A DNA stretch of 64,000 bases from SIG565 sp045656145. Lineage in GTDB: Bacteria; Bacillota; Clostridia; Oscillospirales; Acutalibacteraceae. The stretch is from the NCBI GenBank assembly GCA_045656145.1, contig JAZOQP010000024.1, forward strand, positions 26,283 to 90,282, given 5' to 3'. Under the pieces are notes generated by a model. That model was not told where the DNA came from. It saw only the letters and a program-made list of their open reading frames with translations, and did not search any database. Positions 9,645 through 17,889 of the stretch are shown here, one piece after another. The translations under genes were made by a program, and so were the position numbers. The number at the start of each line of letters is the position of its first letter. Position 1 is the first letter of the stretch.

Positions 9645-9864
9645 AAAAATTTCTCCTTTTTGAAATTTTTTCTCTTTAAAAAATAAATGTAAAGTTGTAG
9701 TAATAGGTATGGTTAAAACGGTGGAAAAGTATAACTAGTCCGCAAAACAAAAGAATTTTCGCGGTTAATAAAAAATTTAATAACTTGTTTATTTTTCTAA
9801 TTGTTTTTACCTATCAACACCGTTGTTAAAAACAAAAAGTGGATAACTAATAACTTTGTTAATA
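9645..9864. other. dnaA-dnaN intergenic region, candidate oriC
   Basis: This gap between dnaA and dnaN is a usual place for part of oriC in Firmicutes. It contains one good DnaA box on the minus strand, TTATCCACT at 9838-9846 (8 of 9 to TTATCCACA), and weaker ones at 9720-9728 (TTTTCCACC on minus) and near 9811 (CTATCAACA). An AT-rich stretch at about 9767-9802 could melt. Boxes are fewer than in well-studied origins, so the call rests mainly on gene context. The promoter for dnaN was not clearly seen. Confidence 0.6.
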
Positions 9865-11190
9865 TTATTCACTTTTTAGGTTTCTTATAATTTCATCTAT
9901 AACCTCTTTTTCATAAGGTTTCTCTTTTATGAATTCTTCAACCTTAGAAACATTATAAAGAACGGTTGAATGGTCTTTACCAAAACTTTCTCCTATAGCT
10001 TGATAAGAAAGCTCGGTTGTTTCTCTTGCAATATACATTGCAATTTGGCGGGCAAGAGCAATTTGAGCAGAGCGGCGGGTTGATAAAATATCACTTTCGG
10101 ACACTCTATAGCTTCTTGCAACCTCTTCAATGATTCTTTCAATTTTTATAGGCTCGGGTTGAGTGTCGTTAATAACGTCTCTTATAAGATTATGGAGAAC
10201 CGAAACAGTAGGAGTTTTATTTTCCACCTGAATATAAGCCTGAAGTCTTATAACAACACCCTCAAGTTGCCTTGTGTTAGAAATAATCTTTTTAGCTATT
10301 TCATAAACAATATCATCTGAAAGGGTAATACCAAGGCGCGCAGCTTTTTTAATTATGATACCAACGCGTGTTTCAAAGTCGGCCGGGGTAATATCGGCAG
10401 ACATTCCGCCTTGAAGTCTTGTTTTAATTCTGTCTTCAAGTGTTGCAATTGATTTAATTGGTCTATCAAGTGTTACAACAATATGCTTATTCTTTTCATA
10501 AAGTGCATTAAAGGTGTTAAAGAATTCTTCCTGGGTTGATTCTTTACCCGCAATAAACTGAATATCATCAATTAAAAGCATATCAACGTTTCTATAGCGG
10601 TTTTTAAAGTCCTCCATAGTGCCAAGACCAAGCTTACCATCTTGAAGAGCTTTAATAAGCTGATTTGTGAACTCTTCACTTCTTACATATTCAACCTTGT
10701 AATTTGGGTTTCTTCTTAAAACCTCATTTCTGATAGCTAACATCAAGTGGGTTTTACCAACTCCTGAGGGGCCATAGATAACAAGAGGGTTATAATGCAT
10801 TGTGTTTTCAGGGTTGCTTGCAACCGCCATTGCTGCCGCGTGAGCATAACGGTTGGTGGAGCCTACAATGAAGTTATCAAAAGTGAAAGAATCTTCATAG
10901 GATGAAACAAGCGGCGGCTTTTTCTCAACGCCATTTTCATCCTCAACTAAGATTTTAATTTCAACATCCACACCCATTATTTGCTTAAGATTCTTTTTAA
11001 GTAATTCTAAATATGTAGTTTCAATAACCGATTTTTTATAAGCAGAATAAATGCCGAGGGAGAGGGCGCCTCCTTGCATATCAATAGGATGGAGGTCTTT
11101 TAGCCAAACATTAAAGGCTATCTCTGTGATTTCTTCTTTGCAAAGGTCGCAAACGGCTCCCCAAATGTCGTTTAAAGATTCAATTTGCAA
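9865..11190 (-). CDS. dnaA: Chromosomal replication initiator protein DnaA
   Basis: DnaA is the AAA+ initiator that binds and melts oriC. Domain I starts QIESLNDIWGAVCDLC; domain III has Walker A GPSGVGKTH (about residue 140) and Walker B MLLIDDIQF; domain IV ends with the DNA-binding signature GKDHSTVLYN (about residue 400). The TTG giving MQIESLNDIW is chosen because AAAGGAT lies 8 nt upstream. The ATG three codons earlier (11199) overlaps that ribosome-binding site. This is the first gene of the leftward dnaA-dnaN-yaaA-recF-remB-gyrB-gyrA run, with a clear promoter upstream. Confidence 0.97.
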   Translation of the reverse strand: MQIESLNDIWGAVCDLCKEEITEIAFNVWLKDLHPIDMQGGALSLGIYSAYKKSVIETTYLELLKKNLKQIMGVDVEIKILVEDENGVEKKPPLVSSYEDSFTFDNFIVGSTNRYAHAAAMAVASNPENTMHYNPLVIYGPSGVGKTHLMLAIRNEVLRRNPNYKVEYVRSEEFTNQLIKALQDGKLGLGTMEDFKNRYRNVDMLLIDDIQFIAGKESTQEEFFNTFNALYEKNKHIVVTLDRPIKSIATLEDRIKTRLQGGMSADITPADFETRVGIIIKKAARLGITLSDDIVYEIAKKIISNTRQLEGVVIRLQAYIQVENKTPTVSVLHNLIRDVINDTQPEPIKIERIIEEVARSYRVSESDILSTRRSAQIALARQIAMYIARETTELSYQAIGESFGKDHSTVLYNVSKVEEFIKEKPYEKEVIDEIIRNLKSE

Positions 11191-11255
11191 AATAAACATC
11201 CTTTCTTTTTGAGAGTTTTATTTATAAAAAAGTAGAATATCCCATATTTATCAAT

Positions 11256-11284
11256 ATTATAACATATATTAATAAAGTTTTCAA
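11256..11284 (-). promoter_or_regulatory. SigA-type promoter of dnaA in an AT-rich region
   Basis: On the minus strand TTGAAA (11279-11284) is followed by a 17-nt spacer and a perfect TATAAT (11256-11261), about 65 nt upstream of dnaA. The surrounding 11250-11330 is nearly pure A and T, and could also serve as a DNA-unwinding region. A weak DnaA-box-like TTTTCAACA overlaps the -35, which would fit dnaA autoregulation, but that is inference. Confidence 0.75.
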
Positions 11285-11333
11285 CAATATTTAATATATT
11301 ATATAATAAATATTATATATACAATAAAAAAAA

Positions 11334-11357
11334 GCGGAGAAATTTTCATTTCTCCGC
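11334..11357 (-). terminator. Intrinsic terminator of the membrane protein gene
   Basis: GCGGAGAAA and TTTCTCCGC form a 9-bp stem followed on the minus strand by a long T run. It separates the leftward membrane-protein gene from the dnaA promoter. Confidence 0.85.
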
Positions 11358-11363
11358 TTAAAT

Positions 11364-12218
11364 TTAGTGTTTAAAAAGGTTTATTTCTTTTTTATGCTTC
11401 CTTACTCTTTCTTTAAGGTTTTTATTATCAAAAAAATTAAAGTAAAGAATTAAAAGGAAAATAAAAATTCCTGAGAAGGTTATGTGGTTAATTGTGAAAG
11501 AATGAAGTCTTTCTTTATATGGGGTAAGATATAAAATAACCGTGGGTAAAGAGCAATTTATTGAAGAAAGAAGAGCTAAAATAAAAAGTGGCAACATTCT
11601 TCTTGCCGCCTTTAAAGGCTCAACCTCGTTTACCATAAAGGCAAAATATAAAAGAATGAAAAGAATCGATAACATTCCAATTATTAAAAACACGTTTTCT
11701 GATAAAATTGCCATTTCGGTATATGAGGAAAAGCAAATAACGGTTCTTATAAGCCAAAAAACAATTGGAATAAGGGTGTACATTGGGTTCCAGGTTAAAT
11801 CTTTTATAAAAGGAATTTCAAAAAAGAAAGAAACGCCGAGAATAAGCAATAAAATAATGGTTAAAAAAGAACTAAAATAGAAAAGGATAAGTTGTAAAAC
11901 AGCAGATGGGAAGAATTTAGGGAAGAAAATTAAATCGGCGATTAAGAAAAGGGCTAGCAAAATATATCCCGCCGCTAAAGAAAAGGATGTTTTCGGAAAG
12001 GCTTTAGGAACTCTTTTTTCGGTTAAGGAAAAAAGAAGCGTGAAAATAATGAAAATAAAGATTATAACGCTAAGTTCTGTTCCGCGAAGAGAAAGGCCTG
12101 TTTTGAAAAAGCCTGTTTTTGAATCGATGCAAAAGAAAAGCTGCAAAACTCTTAAAAGAGTAAAGCAAATAGCGGAGCAGAAAAGAACAATGCTCACTTT
12201 TTTAATTGGTAATTTCAT
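11364..12218 (-). CDS. Unknown polytopic membrane protein next to dnaA
   Basis: This 284-residue protein has about eight hydrophobic segments and a basic C-terminal tail (LKERVRKHKKEINLFKH). No known family motif was recognised. It lies directly upstream of the dnaA promoter with its own terminator. In many Firmicutes rpmH and rnpA would be found here in the opposite direction. The start ATG has only a weak GAGATG ahead of it. It is divergent from spoIID, which could hint at a sporulation link, but the sequence itself gives no function. Confidence 0.6.
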   Translation of the reverse strand: MKLPIKKVSIVLFCSAICFTLLRVLQLFFCIDSKTGFFKTGLSLRGTELSVIIFIFIIFTLLFSLTEKRVPKAFPKTSFSLAAGYILLALFLIADLIFFPKFFPSAVLQLILFYFSSFLTIILLLILGVSFFFEIPFIKDLTWNPMYTLIPIVFWLIRTVICFSSYTEMAILSENVFLIIGMLSILFILLYFAFMVNEVEPLKAARRMLPLFILALLSSINCSLPTVILYLTPYKERLHSFTINHITFSGIFIFLLILYFNFFDNKNLKERVRKHKKEINLFKH

Positions 12219-12295
12219 AAAATCATCTCACAAAAAGAATTTTTTAAATTTTTCCTAATATAAATATAATATAACAAAAAAACAAGAGGAATGCA

Positions 12296-13219
12296 ATGAA
12301 AAATAATTTTATAAGTATTGGAATTATCCTATTTTTAAGTATGCTTTTTATCCCTCTTTTATCACTAAGCGGCCATAAAACAAAAACCGCAGAAGCCGAA
12401 AAAACAATAAGGGTTTTAATGAGTGAAAATGGAGAGGTTGAAGAGGTAAAAATAAAGGATTATATCTTCGGTGTAGTATCGGCCGAAATGCCTGCCGAAT
12501 ATGAAACAGAAGCCATAAAGGCGCAGGCGGTGGCTTCCTATACATACGCTCTTTATAAATCTAAGGAAAATTCCGAAAAGGAATATGATTTAACCGATTC
12601 TCCCAACACCGCACAACACTTTATAAAAAGGGAGCAAGCGCGCGAAAAATGGGGCGAAAAAGCCTCAATTTATGAGGAGAAAATTGATAGCGCGGTAAAT
12701 GAAGTTTTAGGGGAGTTTGTGGCGTATGAAAACAAGCCCATTTTAGCGCTTTATTACGCTATTTCAGCAGGAAAAACCGAAAATGTAAAGGATGTTTTCG
12801 GCATAGATTTGCCATATCTTACTTCGGTTAATTCCGAATTTGAAATAGGCTCAAAAGGCTATCTTTCTTCCTTGGAGGTAACGCCCGAAGAGTTTAAAGA
12901 ATTGATAAAAAACGAGGTGGAATTATCGGGCGAGCCTAACGCCTTTTTAGGAGAAATAAAAAGGCGAGAAAACGGCTATGTTGAATCGCTTTTTATTGGT
13001 GGTAAAGAGTTCAAAGGCACCGAAATCAGAAAAATTTTTTCTCTTCGCTCGGCTAATTTTGATGTTAGTTTTGATGAAAAATTCATCTTTACCGTGAGGG
13101 GTTATGGGCATGGCGTTGGTCTTAGCCAAACAGGCGCCCAATGCCTTGCAAAAGAGGGGAAAAAATATATAGAAATTTTAAAGCATTATTATAAAGATTG
13201 CGAGATTTTATCCGAGTAA
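12296..13219 (+). CDS. spoIID: Stage II sporulation protein D, peptidoglycan lytic transglycosylase
   Basis: SpoIID cleaves glycan strands during engulfment of the forespore, working with SpoIIP and SpoIIM. An N-terminal membrane anchor (residues 7-25) is followed by the SpoIID domain: VSAEMPAEY with its catalytic Glu near residue 63, the AIKAQAVASYTYA helix, and the closing motif GYGHGVGLSQTGA near residue 268. The length is 307 residues. AGAGGA precedes the ATG, and a TATAAT-like stretch lies just upstream. In B. subtilis the gene is SigE dependent, but no SigE site is asserted here. Its last 12 nt overlap the end of rsmI on the other strand. Confidence 0.9.
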   Translation: MKNNFISIGIILFLSMLFIPLLSLSGHKTKTAEAEKTIRVLMSENGEVEEVKIKDYIFGVVSAEMPAEYETEAIKAQAVASYTYALYKSKENSEKEYDLTDSPNTAQHFIKREQAREKWGEKASIYEEKIDSAVNEVLGEFVAYENKPILALYYAISAGKTENVKDVFGIDLPYLTSVNSEFEIGSKGYLSSLEVTPEEFKELIKNEVELSGEPNAFLGEIKRRENGYVESLFIGGKEFKGTEIRKIFSLRSANFDVSFDEKFIFTVRGYGHGVGLSQTGAQCLAKEGKKYIEILKHYYKDCEILSE

Positions 13220-14029
13220 TTCTTTATAAATATCGCCCTTCTTAAAGCCTGTTATTTTTGCGGCTTCCTTAGCGGCATCGGTGGTTTTTGCACCGTCTTC
13301 TATCATTTTTTCGGCAATTTTTATGGCATCTTCTAAAGAAAAAGAGGTTTTTTCCTTTTCTTTTCCTTTAATTATTAAAACATATTCGCCTTTTGGCGCG
13401 GTTTCTTCATAAAACTCAATAGCCTTCAAAATAGTTGTTTTAAAAACCGTTTCGTGAAGCTTGGTAAGTTCCTTAATAATGGCGATTTCGCGGTCTCCAA
13501 ACACCTTTTCCATATCGGCAAGGGTGTTTTTTAATTTATGGGGTGCCTCATAAAAAATCATGGTTCTTTCTTCGTTTTTAAGGGAGTCTAAATGCTCTTT
13601 TCGGCTTATTTTATTAACCGATAAAAACCCCTCAAAGCAAAATCTGCCGCTGGGAAGTCCTGAAATAGCAAGGGCGGTAGCCATGGCGGTGGGGCCGGGA
13701 ACAGATTCTATAGCGATTCCCTTTTCGTGAGCTAAAGCCACTAAATCTTCGCCGGGGTCTGATATTGCAGGCATACCGGCATCGGTAACCAGGGCGCAAT
13801 TTTCGCCCTTTAAAACACGCTCAAGTATAATCTCCCCTTTTTCCCTTTTGTTATGTTCAAAATAGGAAATAAGAGGTTTTTTAATTTCAAAGAAATTGAG
13901 AAGTTTTGAGGTAACGCGAGTGTCCTCAGCTGCAATGAAATCAACACTCTGCAACGTTTCAATAGCGCGCGGAGAAATATCCCCCAAATTGCCTATTGGG
14001 GTTCCAACAACAAAGAGTTTTCCGCTCAT
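13208..14029 (-). CDS. rsmI: 16S rRNA (cytidine1402-2'-O)-methyltransferase RsmI
   Basis: RsmI methylates the ribose of C1402 in 16S rRNA. The family signature GTPIGNLGDIS is at residue 9, with ISYFEHN and VTDAGMPAISDPG following and the SAM-binding SVPGPTAMATALAISGLP near residue 115. The length is 273 residues. It overlaps the trmN6-type gene by one base and is the last gene of the cysteine T-box operon. The pairing with a YabB-type methyltransferase is common in Firmicutes. Confidence 0.95.
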   Translation of the reverse strand: MSGKLFVVGTPIGNLGDISPRAIETLQSVDFIAAEDTRVTSKLLNFFEIKKPLISYFEHNKREKGEIILERVLKGENCALVTDAGMPAISDPGEDLVALAHEKGIAIESVPGPTAMATALAISGLPSGRFCFEGFLSVNKISRKEHLDSLKNEERTMIFYEAPHKLKNTLADMEKVFGDREIAIIKELTKLHETVFKTTILKAIEFYEETAPKGEYVLIIKGKEKEKTSFSLEDAIKIAEKMIEDGAKTTDAAKEAAKITGFKKGDIYKELLG

Positions 14030-14763
14030 TATAGATATTCCTCCTTGTAACTTCCGTAAATTTCAAGCATTTCGGTTGAAAAAGCGCCGCATTCATCTTC
14101 AATATATAAGGTGGGCTCAATGCGAAGCCCCGTGTTAGCGCATTTTTTGGCTTCAATCAGCACTAGCCAAGGCTCTTTTCCCACTCTTTGAGAAACGAGT
14201 CTCATTCTTTTGGGCTCCAATTTGTTTTCTCTTAAAATAGCCATTAACTCGGCAACGCGTTCGGGTCTTTGGCAAATGCAAAATCTGCCCGAGGTTTGAA
14301 GAAGCTTTGAAGCCACCTTCACAATATCCTCAAGGGTGCAAGCAACCTCGTGCCTTGCAACACGCTTTCTCTCATTTGGGTTTTGAAGCCCCGCGTTTGG
14401 AGCCTTAAAGGGTGGGTTGCAGGTAACTAGGGTGTGTTTTCCAAACTCTATTTTGCCCGATAAACAGTTTAAATCGCTCAAAATAAAGTTGATTTTATCC
14501 AAAGAAAGTTCTTTTTTTGTGGTGTTGGCAAGATTTATTGCCTCTTCGCTTATATCAACGCCGAAGGCTTCGGATAGATTGCCATCGCGAAGCATTAAAA
14601 GGGGTATGATGCCACACCCTGTGCCTAAATCGACAAGGGTGTCTTTGCGCTTTGCCGAAGAAAAATTCGCCAAAACTATAGCATCGGTTGAAAAAGTGTG
14701 GTTTTTTGAAACATTTATGTAAAAGCCTTTACCTAAAGGCTCTTTTTTTATGCTCTGCTCCAT
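14029..14763 (-). CDS. tRNA1(Val) (adenine37-N6)-methyltransferase-like protein (YabB)
   Basis: This 244-residue SAM-dependent methyltransferase has motif I VDLGTGCGIIPLL near residue 43 and the N6-adenine motif NPPF near residue 115. It also has the family-typical N-terminus (GKGFYINVSKNHTFSTDAIVLANF). The TrmN6/YfiC family methylates A37 of tRNA1(Val), and in Firmicutes the yabB member sits before rsmI as here. The exact tRNA target is inferred. It overlaps cysS by 16 nt, so both are on one transcript. Confidence 0.85.
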   Translation of the reverse strand: MEQSIKKEPLGKGFYINVSKNHTFSTDAIVLANFSSAKRKDTLVDLGTGCGIIPLLMLRDGNLSEAFGVDISEEAINLANTTKKELSLDKINFILSDLNCLSGKIEFGKHTLVTCNPPFKAPNAGLQNPNERKRVARHEVACTLEDIVKVASKLLQTSGRFCICQRPERVAELMAILRENKLEPKRMRLVSQRVGKEPWLVLIEAKKCANTGLRIEPTLYIEDECGAFSTEMLEIYGSYKEEYL

Positions 14764-16127
14764 TTTACGCCCTGGGGAGTGTCTTCCAACACAATTCCCA
14801 TTTCCTTTAATTTATCGCGGATAGCGTCGGCTGTGGCAAAATCACGGTTTTTGCGAGCAAGTGTGCGCTGTTCGATTAATTCCTCGATTTCGCTATCCAG
14901 CGTTTCGGTTTTTCTATTATATAAAAGGCCTAAAACTCCACATAATTCATCAAAAAGCTCAGCAGCAGCAATAAGAGTTTCCTTTTTAGCCGCAGAATCA
15001 ATTAAAAGGTTAATATCGCGAACGAGTGTGAAGATTTCGGCAAGTGCGTCGGCGGTGTTAAGGTCATCATTCAAAGCCTCGGCAAACTTTTCTCTTCTTA
15101 TATTTAGCGATTCATCAGCCTTTCCGCCATCTTCGGCATGAGAAATAGCAAAATCCAGGCGGTCTCGGCAGGTGTAAAGGCGCTCAAGCGCATTTTGAGC
15201 CTGGGTGATAATATCTAGAGAATAGTTAATTGGGCTTCTGTAATGTGAAGAAATCATTAAATAACGAATTGGCTCATAGCCATACTTTTCGGCAACATCA
15301 CGAACGGTAAAGAAGTTTCCGAGAGATTTCGACATTTTGCGGTTATCAACATTAATAAAACCGTTATGCATCCAATAGTGAGCAAGCTCGCAACCATTTG
15401 CGCACTCACTCTGGGCAATTTCGTTTTCATGGTGCGGGAAAATAAGGTCAAGTCCGCCGCAATGAATATCAATGGTTTTGCCTAAATATTTTGTGGACAT
15501 AGCCGAGCATTCAATATGCCAACCGGGTCTACCCTTTCCAAATGGAGATTCCCAAAAAGGCTCGCCCTCTTTTGCGCCTTTCCAAAGGCAGAAGTCCATC
15601 GGGTCTTCCTTGATTTCGCCCGTTGCAATTCGAGCGCCTGCCTCGAGGTCTTCCAATGGCTGATGAGATAATTTTCCGTATTCATTAAACTTTTTAGCGC
15701 GGAAATAAACATCTCCCTTTGATTCATAGGCAAAGCCTTTTTCAATCAATTCTTCAATAATTGCAATGATTTCGGGGATATTTTCGGTGGCCTTCGGGTG
15801 AACCGATGCTTCGCGGATGTTCATTCCTTTAGCATCAACCCAAAATTCCTTAATAAAGCGTTCGGCAACCTCAGGAACGGTAATGCCCTCTTCATTTGCC
15901 TTTTTAATGAGTTTATCATCAATATCGGTAAAATTCTGAACAAAGGTTACTTTATAACCCTGCCATTCTAAAAAGCGGCGCAAAACGTCGAAAACGCAAA
16001 GCGGTCTTGCATTTCCTATATGAATGTAGTTATAAACTGTGGGTCCGCAAGCATAAATCTTGGCTTCTCCCGGAGTAATCGGGATGAACTCATCCTTTTG
16101 TCTTGTTAATGTGTTAAATATTTTCAT
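14748..16127 (-). CDS. cysS: Cysteinyl-tRNA synthetase
   Basis: CysS charges tRNA-Cys. The class I motifs are HIGNAR near residue 37 and KMSKSLGNFFT near residue 264. The zinc-binding residues of this enzyme are visible (CGPTVYNYIHIGN, CSAMSTKYLG, and HHENEIAQSECANG). The length of 459 residues is normal. It overlaps cysE by 14 nt and trmN6 by 16 nt, forming one operon behind the cysteine T-box. The cysE-cysS pairing couples cysteine synthesis and use. Confidence 0.97.
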   Translation of the reverse strand: MKIFNTLTRQKDEFIPITPGEAKIYACGPTVYNYIHIGNARPLCVFDVLRRFLEWQGYKVTFVQNFTDIDDKLIKKANEEGITVPEVAERFIKEFWVDAKGMNIREASVHPKATENIPEIIAIIEELIEKGFAYESKGDVYFRAKKFNEYGKLSHQPLEDLEAGARIATGEIKEDPMDFCLWKGAKEGEPFWESPFGKGRPGWHIECSAMSTKYLGKTIDIHCGGLDLIFPHHENEIAQSECANGCELAHYWMHNGFINVDNRKMSKSLGNFFTVRDVAEKYGYEPIRYLMISSHYRSPINYSLDIITQAQNALERLYTCRDRLDFAISHAEDGGKADESLNIRREKFAEALNDDLNTADALAEIFTLVRDINLLIDSAAKKETLIAAAELFDELCGVLGLLYNRKTETLDSEIEELIEQRTLARKNRDFATADAIRDKLKEMGIVLEDTPQGVKWSRA

Positions 16128-16755
16128 TGGTTTTCTCCTTTAATAGTTTTTCAAGTTCGGCAATTCTGATATCCAGGCGGCAAATTTCCTGAGCAACGGG
16201 GTCGGGAATATGAACCTGGTCAAGCGGTGTTACCTTAACTCCGCCAATTTTAACAACTCTGGCCGGAACACCAACAACGGTGCTGTTTTCGGGCACCTCT
16301 TCAAGCACAACGGCGCCTGCGGCAATTCTCGAATTATCCCCAACCTTAAAGGGTCCAAGCACCTTGGCACCCGAGCTTATCATAACATTGTTTCCAATGG
16401 TTGGGTGGCGTTTGCCGGTATCCTTACCGGTACCGCCGAGCGTTACGCCCTGATAAATTAAAACATCATCGCCGATTTCGGTTGTTTCGCCAATAACAAC
16501 GCCGTGGCCGTGGTCGATAACAAGTCTTCTGCCGATAGAGGCGCCGGGATGAATTTCAATACCTGTTATTCTTGCGGCATGCTGAGAAATAAGCCTTGCT
16601 ATAAAAAACATTTTTCTTTTATAGAAAAAATGTGCGCGGCGGTACATTCTTATTGCCTTTACTCCCGGATAAAGAAAGAAAATCTCCAAAGAACTTTTGG
16701 CAGCAGGATCTCTTTCCTTAACGGCGGCAATATCCTCCATTATCCTTTTAAACAT
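16114..16755 (-). CDS. cysE: Serine O-acetyltransferase
   Basis: CysE makes O-acetylserine, the first step of cysteine biosynthesis. The left-handed beta-helix hexapeptide repeats run through IEIHPGASIGRRLVIDHGHG and IGETTEIGDDVLIYQGVTLGG, with catalytic histidines at DHGHG and the acceptor-site region GKRHPTIG. At 213 residues it is of the short Gram-positive type with a short N-terminal helical domain. GAGGTG precedes the ATG. It is the first gene after the T-box, as expected for cysteine control. Confidence 0.95.
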   Translation of the reverse strand: MFKRIMEDIAAVKERDPAAKSSLEIFFLYPGVKAIRMYRRAHFFYKRKMFFIARLISQHAARITGIEIHPGASIGRRLVIDHGHGVVIGETTEIGDDVLIYQGVTLGGTGKDTGKRHPTIGNNVMISSGAKVLGPFKVGDNSRIAAGAVVLEEVPENSTVVGVPARVVKIGGVKVTPLDQVHIPDPVAQEICRLDIRIAELEKLLKEKTNENI

Positions 16756-16784
16756 AAAATCACCTCGATAGGTTTAAATATAAA

Positions 16785-17001
16785 AGCCTCCGTAGTTAAT
16801 AAACTACGGAGGCGAATATTCGCGGTTCCACTCCACTTTAGAACTCAAAAGACTTTAACGCAGTCCTTACGCGCAGAGATACTAAGCTTCCCCCTGCGTG
16901 CTGGCGGGTGCATTTCGCAAAAGCCTTTCTTTTGGTTGGTTTCAGCCTGTGCCAACCAATCTCTGTGAAGCGGTGTTTTTACTACTTCTCCCGATAAACG
17001 C
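16785..17001 (-). promoter_or_regulatory. T-box riboswitch, cysteine specifier, controlling cysE-cysS
   Basis: On the minus strand a Stem I begins with AGTA (from TACT at 16982-16985) and the AGAGA bulge. The specifier region GAAATGCA has TGC (Cys) at 16910-16912. The T-box bulge GTGGAACCGCG lies near 16821-16831, and a terminator with a 10-bp stem (16785-16794 with 16804-16813) ends in a short T run. Uncharged tRNA-Cys should stabilise the antiterminator and switch on the operon. This fills the nearly 300-bp gap upstream of cysE. Confidence 0.92.
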
Positions 17002-17007
17002 ATTTGA

Positions 17008-17035
17008 CTTATATACTATATATATTATATAACAA
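17008..17035 (-). promoter_or_regulatory. Probable promoter of the cysteine T-box operon
   Basis: On the minus strand TTGTTA (17030-17035), a 16-nt spacer and TATAAG (17008-17013) lie just before the leader. The whole stretch is AT-only, so alternative -10 hexamers are possible. Confidence 0.5.
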
Positions 17036-17048
17036 ATTGGAGTTTTGT

Positions 17049-17876
17049 CTACTGTTTTTTTAATTTTTTTATAAGTTCCAAAACAAGAACTATAAAGGCA
17101 ATGTTAAAGCCGATGGAAACAACGGTTAAGATTTTTTGAACTCCCGAAAAGCCTGTAAATAAAGCTGAAATTGCCGACATGACGATAGAGAATATAAGCC
17201 ACTTTGAAGTGGTTTCAAGTTTTTCTATCATATAGTTACCGGTTCCCGCTGTCCATTCGGTCGATTTTGCGGTTTTATAGAATGAGCCATACATAAAGAT
17301 ATTGAAGAGAGCGCAAGCCACCGCTGCAACAATAAGTATTATACCCAAACCTGTGATTAAAAATCCGCCAAGCTCCGATAACTCTTCGGCATATAATGAA
17401 AAATTATATTCATTTAAAATACTTTCAAAAATGTCAGCCACGCCTATTCCAATAAAAGAACCCGAAGCGCAAAGAATAATACCGCAAACACCGAAAATAC
17501 CAACCAAAACCCATAAAACGACTCTATAAATATCCATAATAATGCGAATTGTTTTAAGCGGTGAGGCAAAACTTAAAAGGGGAGCACCTTGTTTGGCAAG
17601 TTTTTCAAGCTTAAAAAGAGATATAATAATAAAAATTTCAAGAACGGGAAGCGGCATTGAACCTGTTACAATAGTGGCGAGAGCCGAAGCACAGGTTGAA
17701 ACCAAGAAAAATAAAGTTGCTAAATGAAATTTGGTATCAGAAAAAACAGAATAAAATTGAGAAGCAACGGAGTTTTCCTCAACATTTGTAGAGTTAACTG
17801 CTCCCTGCTCGCCGCCACAATAGGTGCAAAACAAGGTGTTATCTTCAATTTCTTTTCCACAATGAACGCAAAACAT
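17049..17876 (-). CDS. Zinc-ribbon membrane protein of unknown function
   Basis: The 275-residue protein starts with a zinc ribbon, CVHCGKEIEDNTLFCTYCGG, followed by a polar linker and about five membrane spans (for example LATLFFLVSTCASALATIV, VLWVLVGIFGVCGIILC, LITGLGIILIVAAVACALF). Such ribbon-plus-membrane proteins are common in Clostridia and have no settled function. GAAGGAG precedes the ATG, and the gene begins 14 nt after the pgsA stop, so it is probably the last member of the recA-rimO-pgsA transcript. Confidence 0.7.
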   Translation of the reverse strand: MFCVHCGKEIEDNTLFCTYCGGEQGAVNSTNVEENSVASQFYSVFSDTKFHLATLFFLVSTCASALATIVTGSMPLPVLEIFIIISLFKLEKLAKQGAPLLSFASPLKTIRIIMDIYRVVLWVLVGIFGVCGIILCASGSFIGIGVADIFESILNEYNFSLYAEELSELGGFLITGLGIILIVAAVACALFNIFMYGSFYKTAKSTEWTAGTGNYMIEKLETTSKWLIFSIVMSAISALFTGFSGVQKILTVVSIGFNIAFIVLVLELIKKLKKQ

Positions 17877-17889
17877 AAAAACTCCTTCT

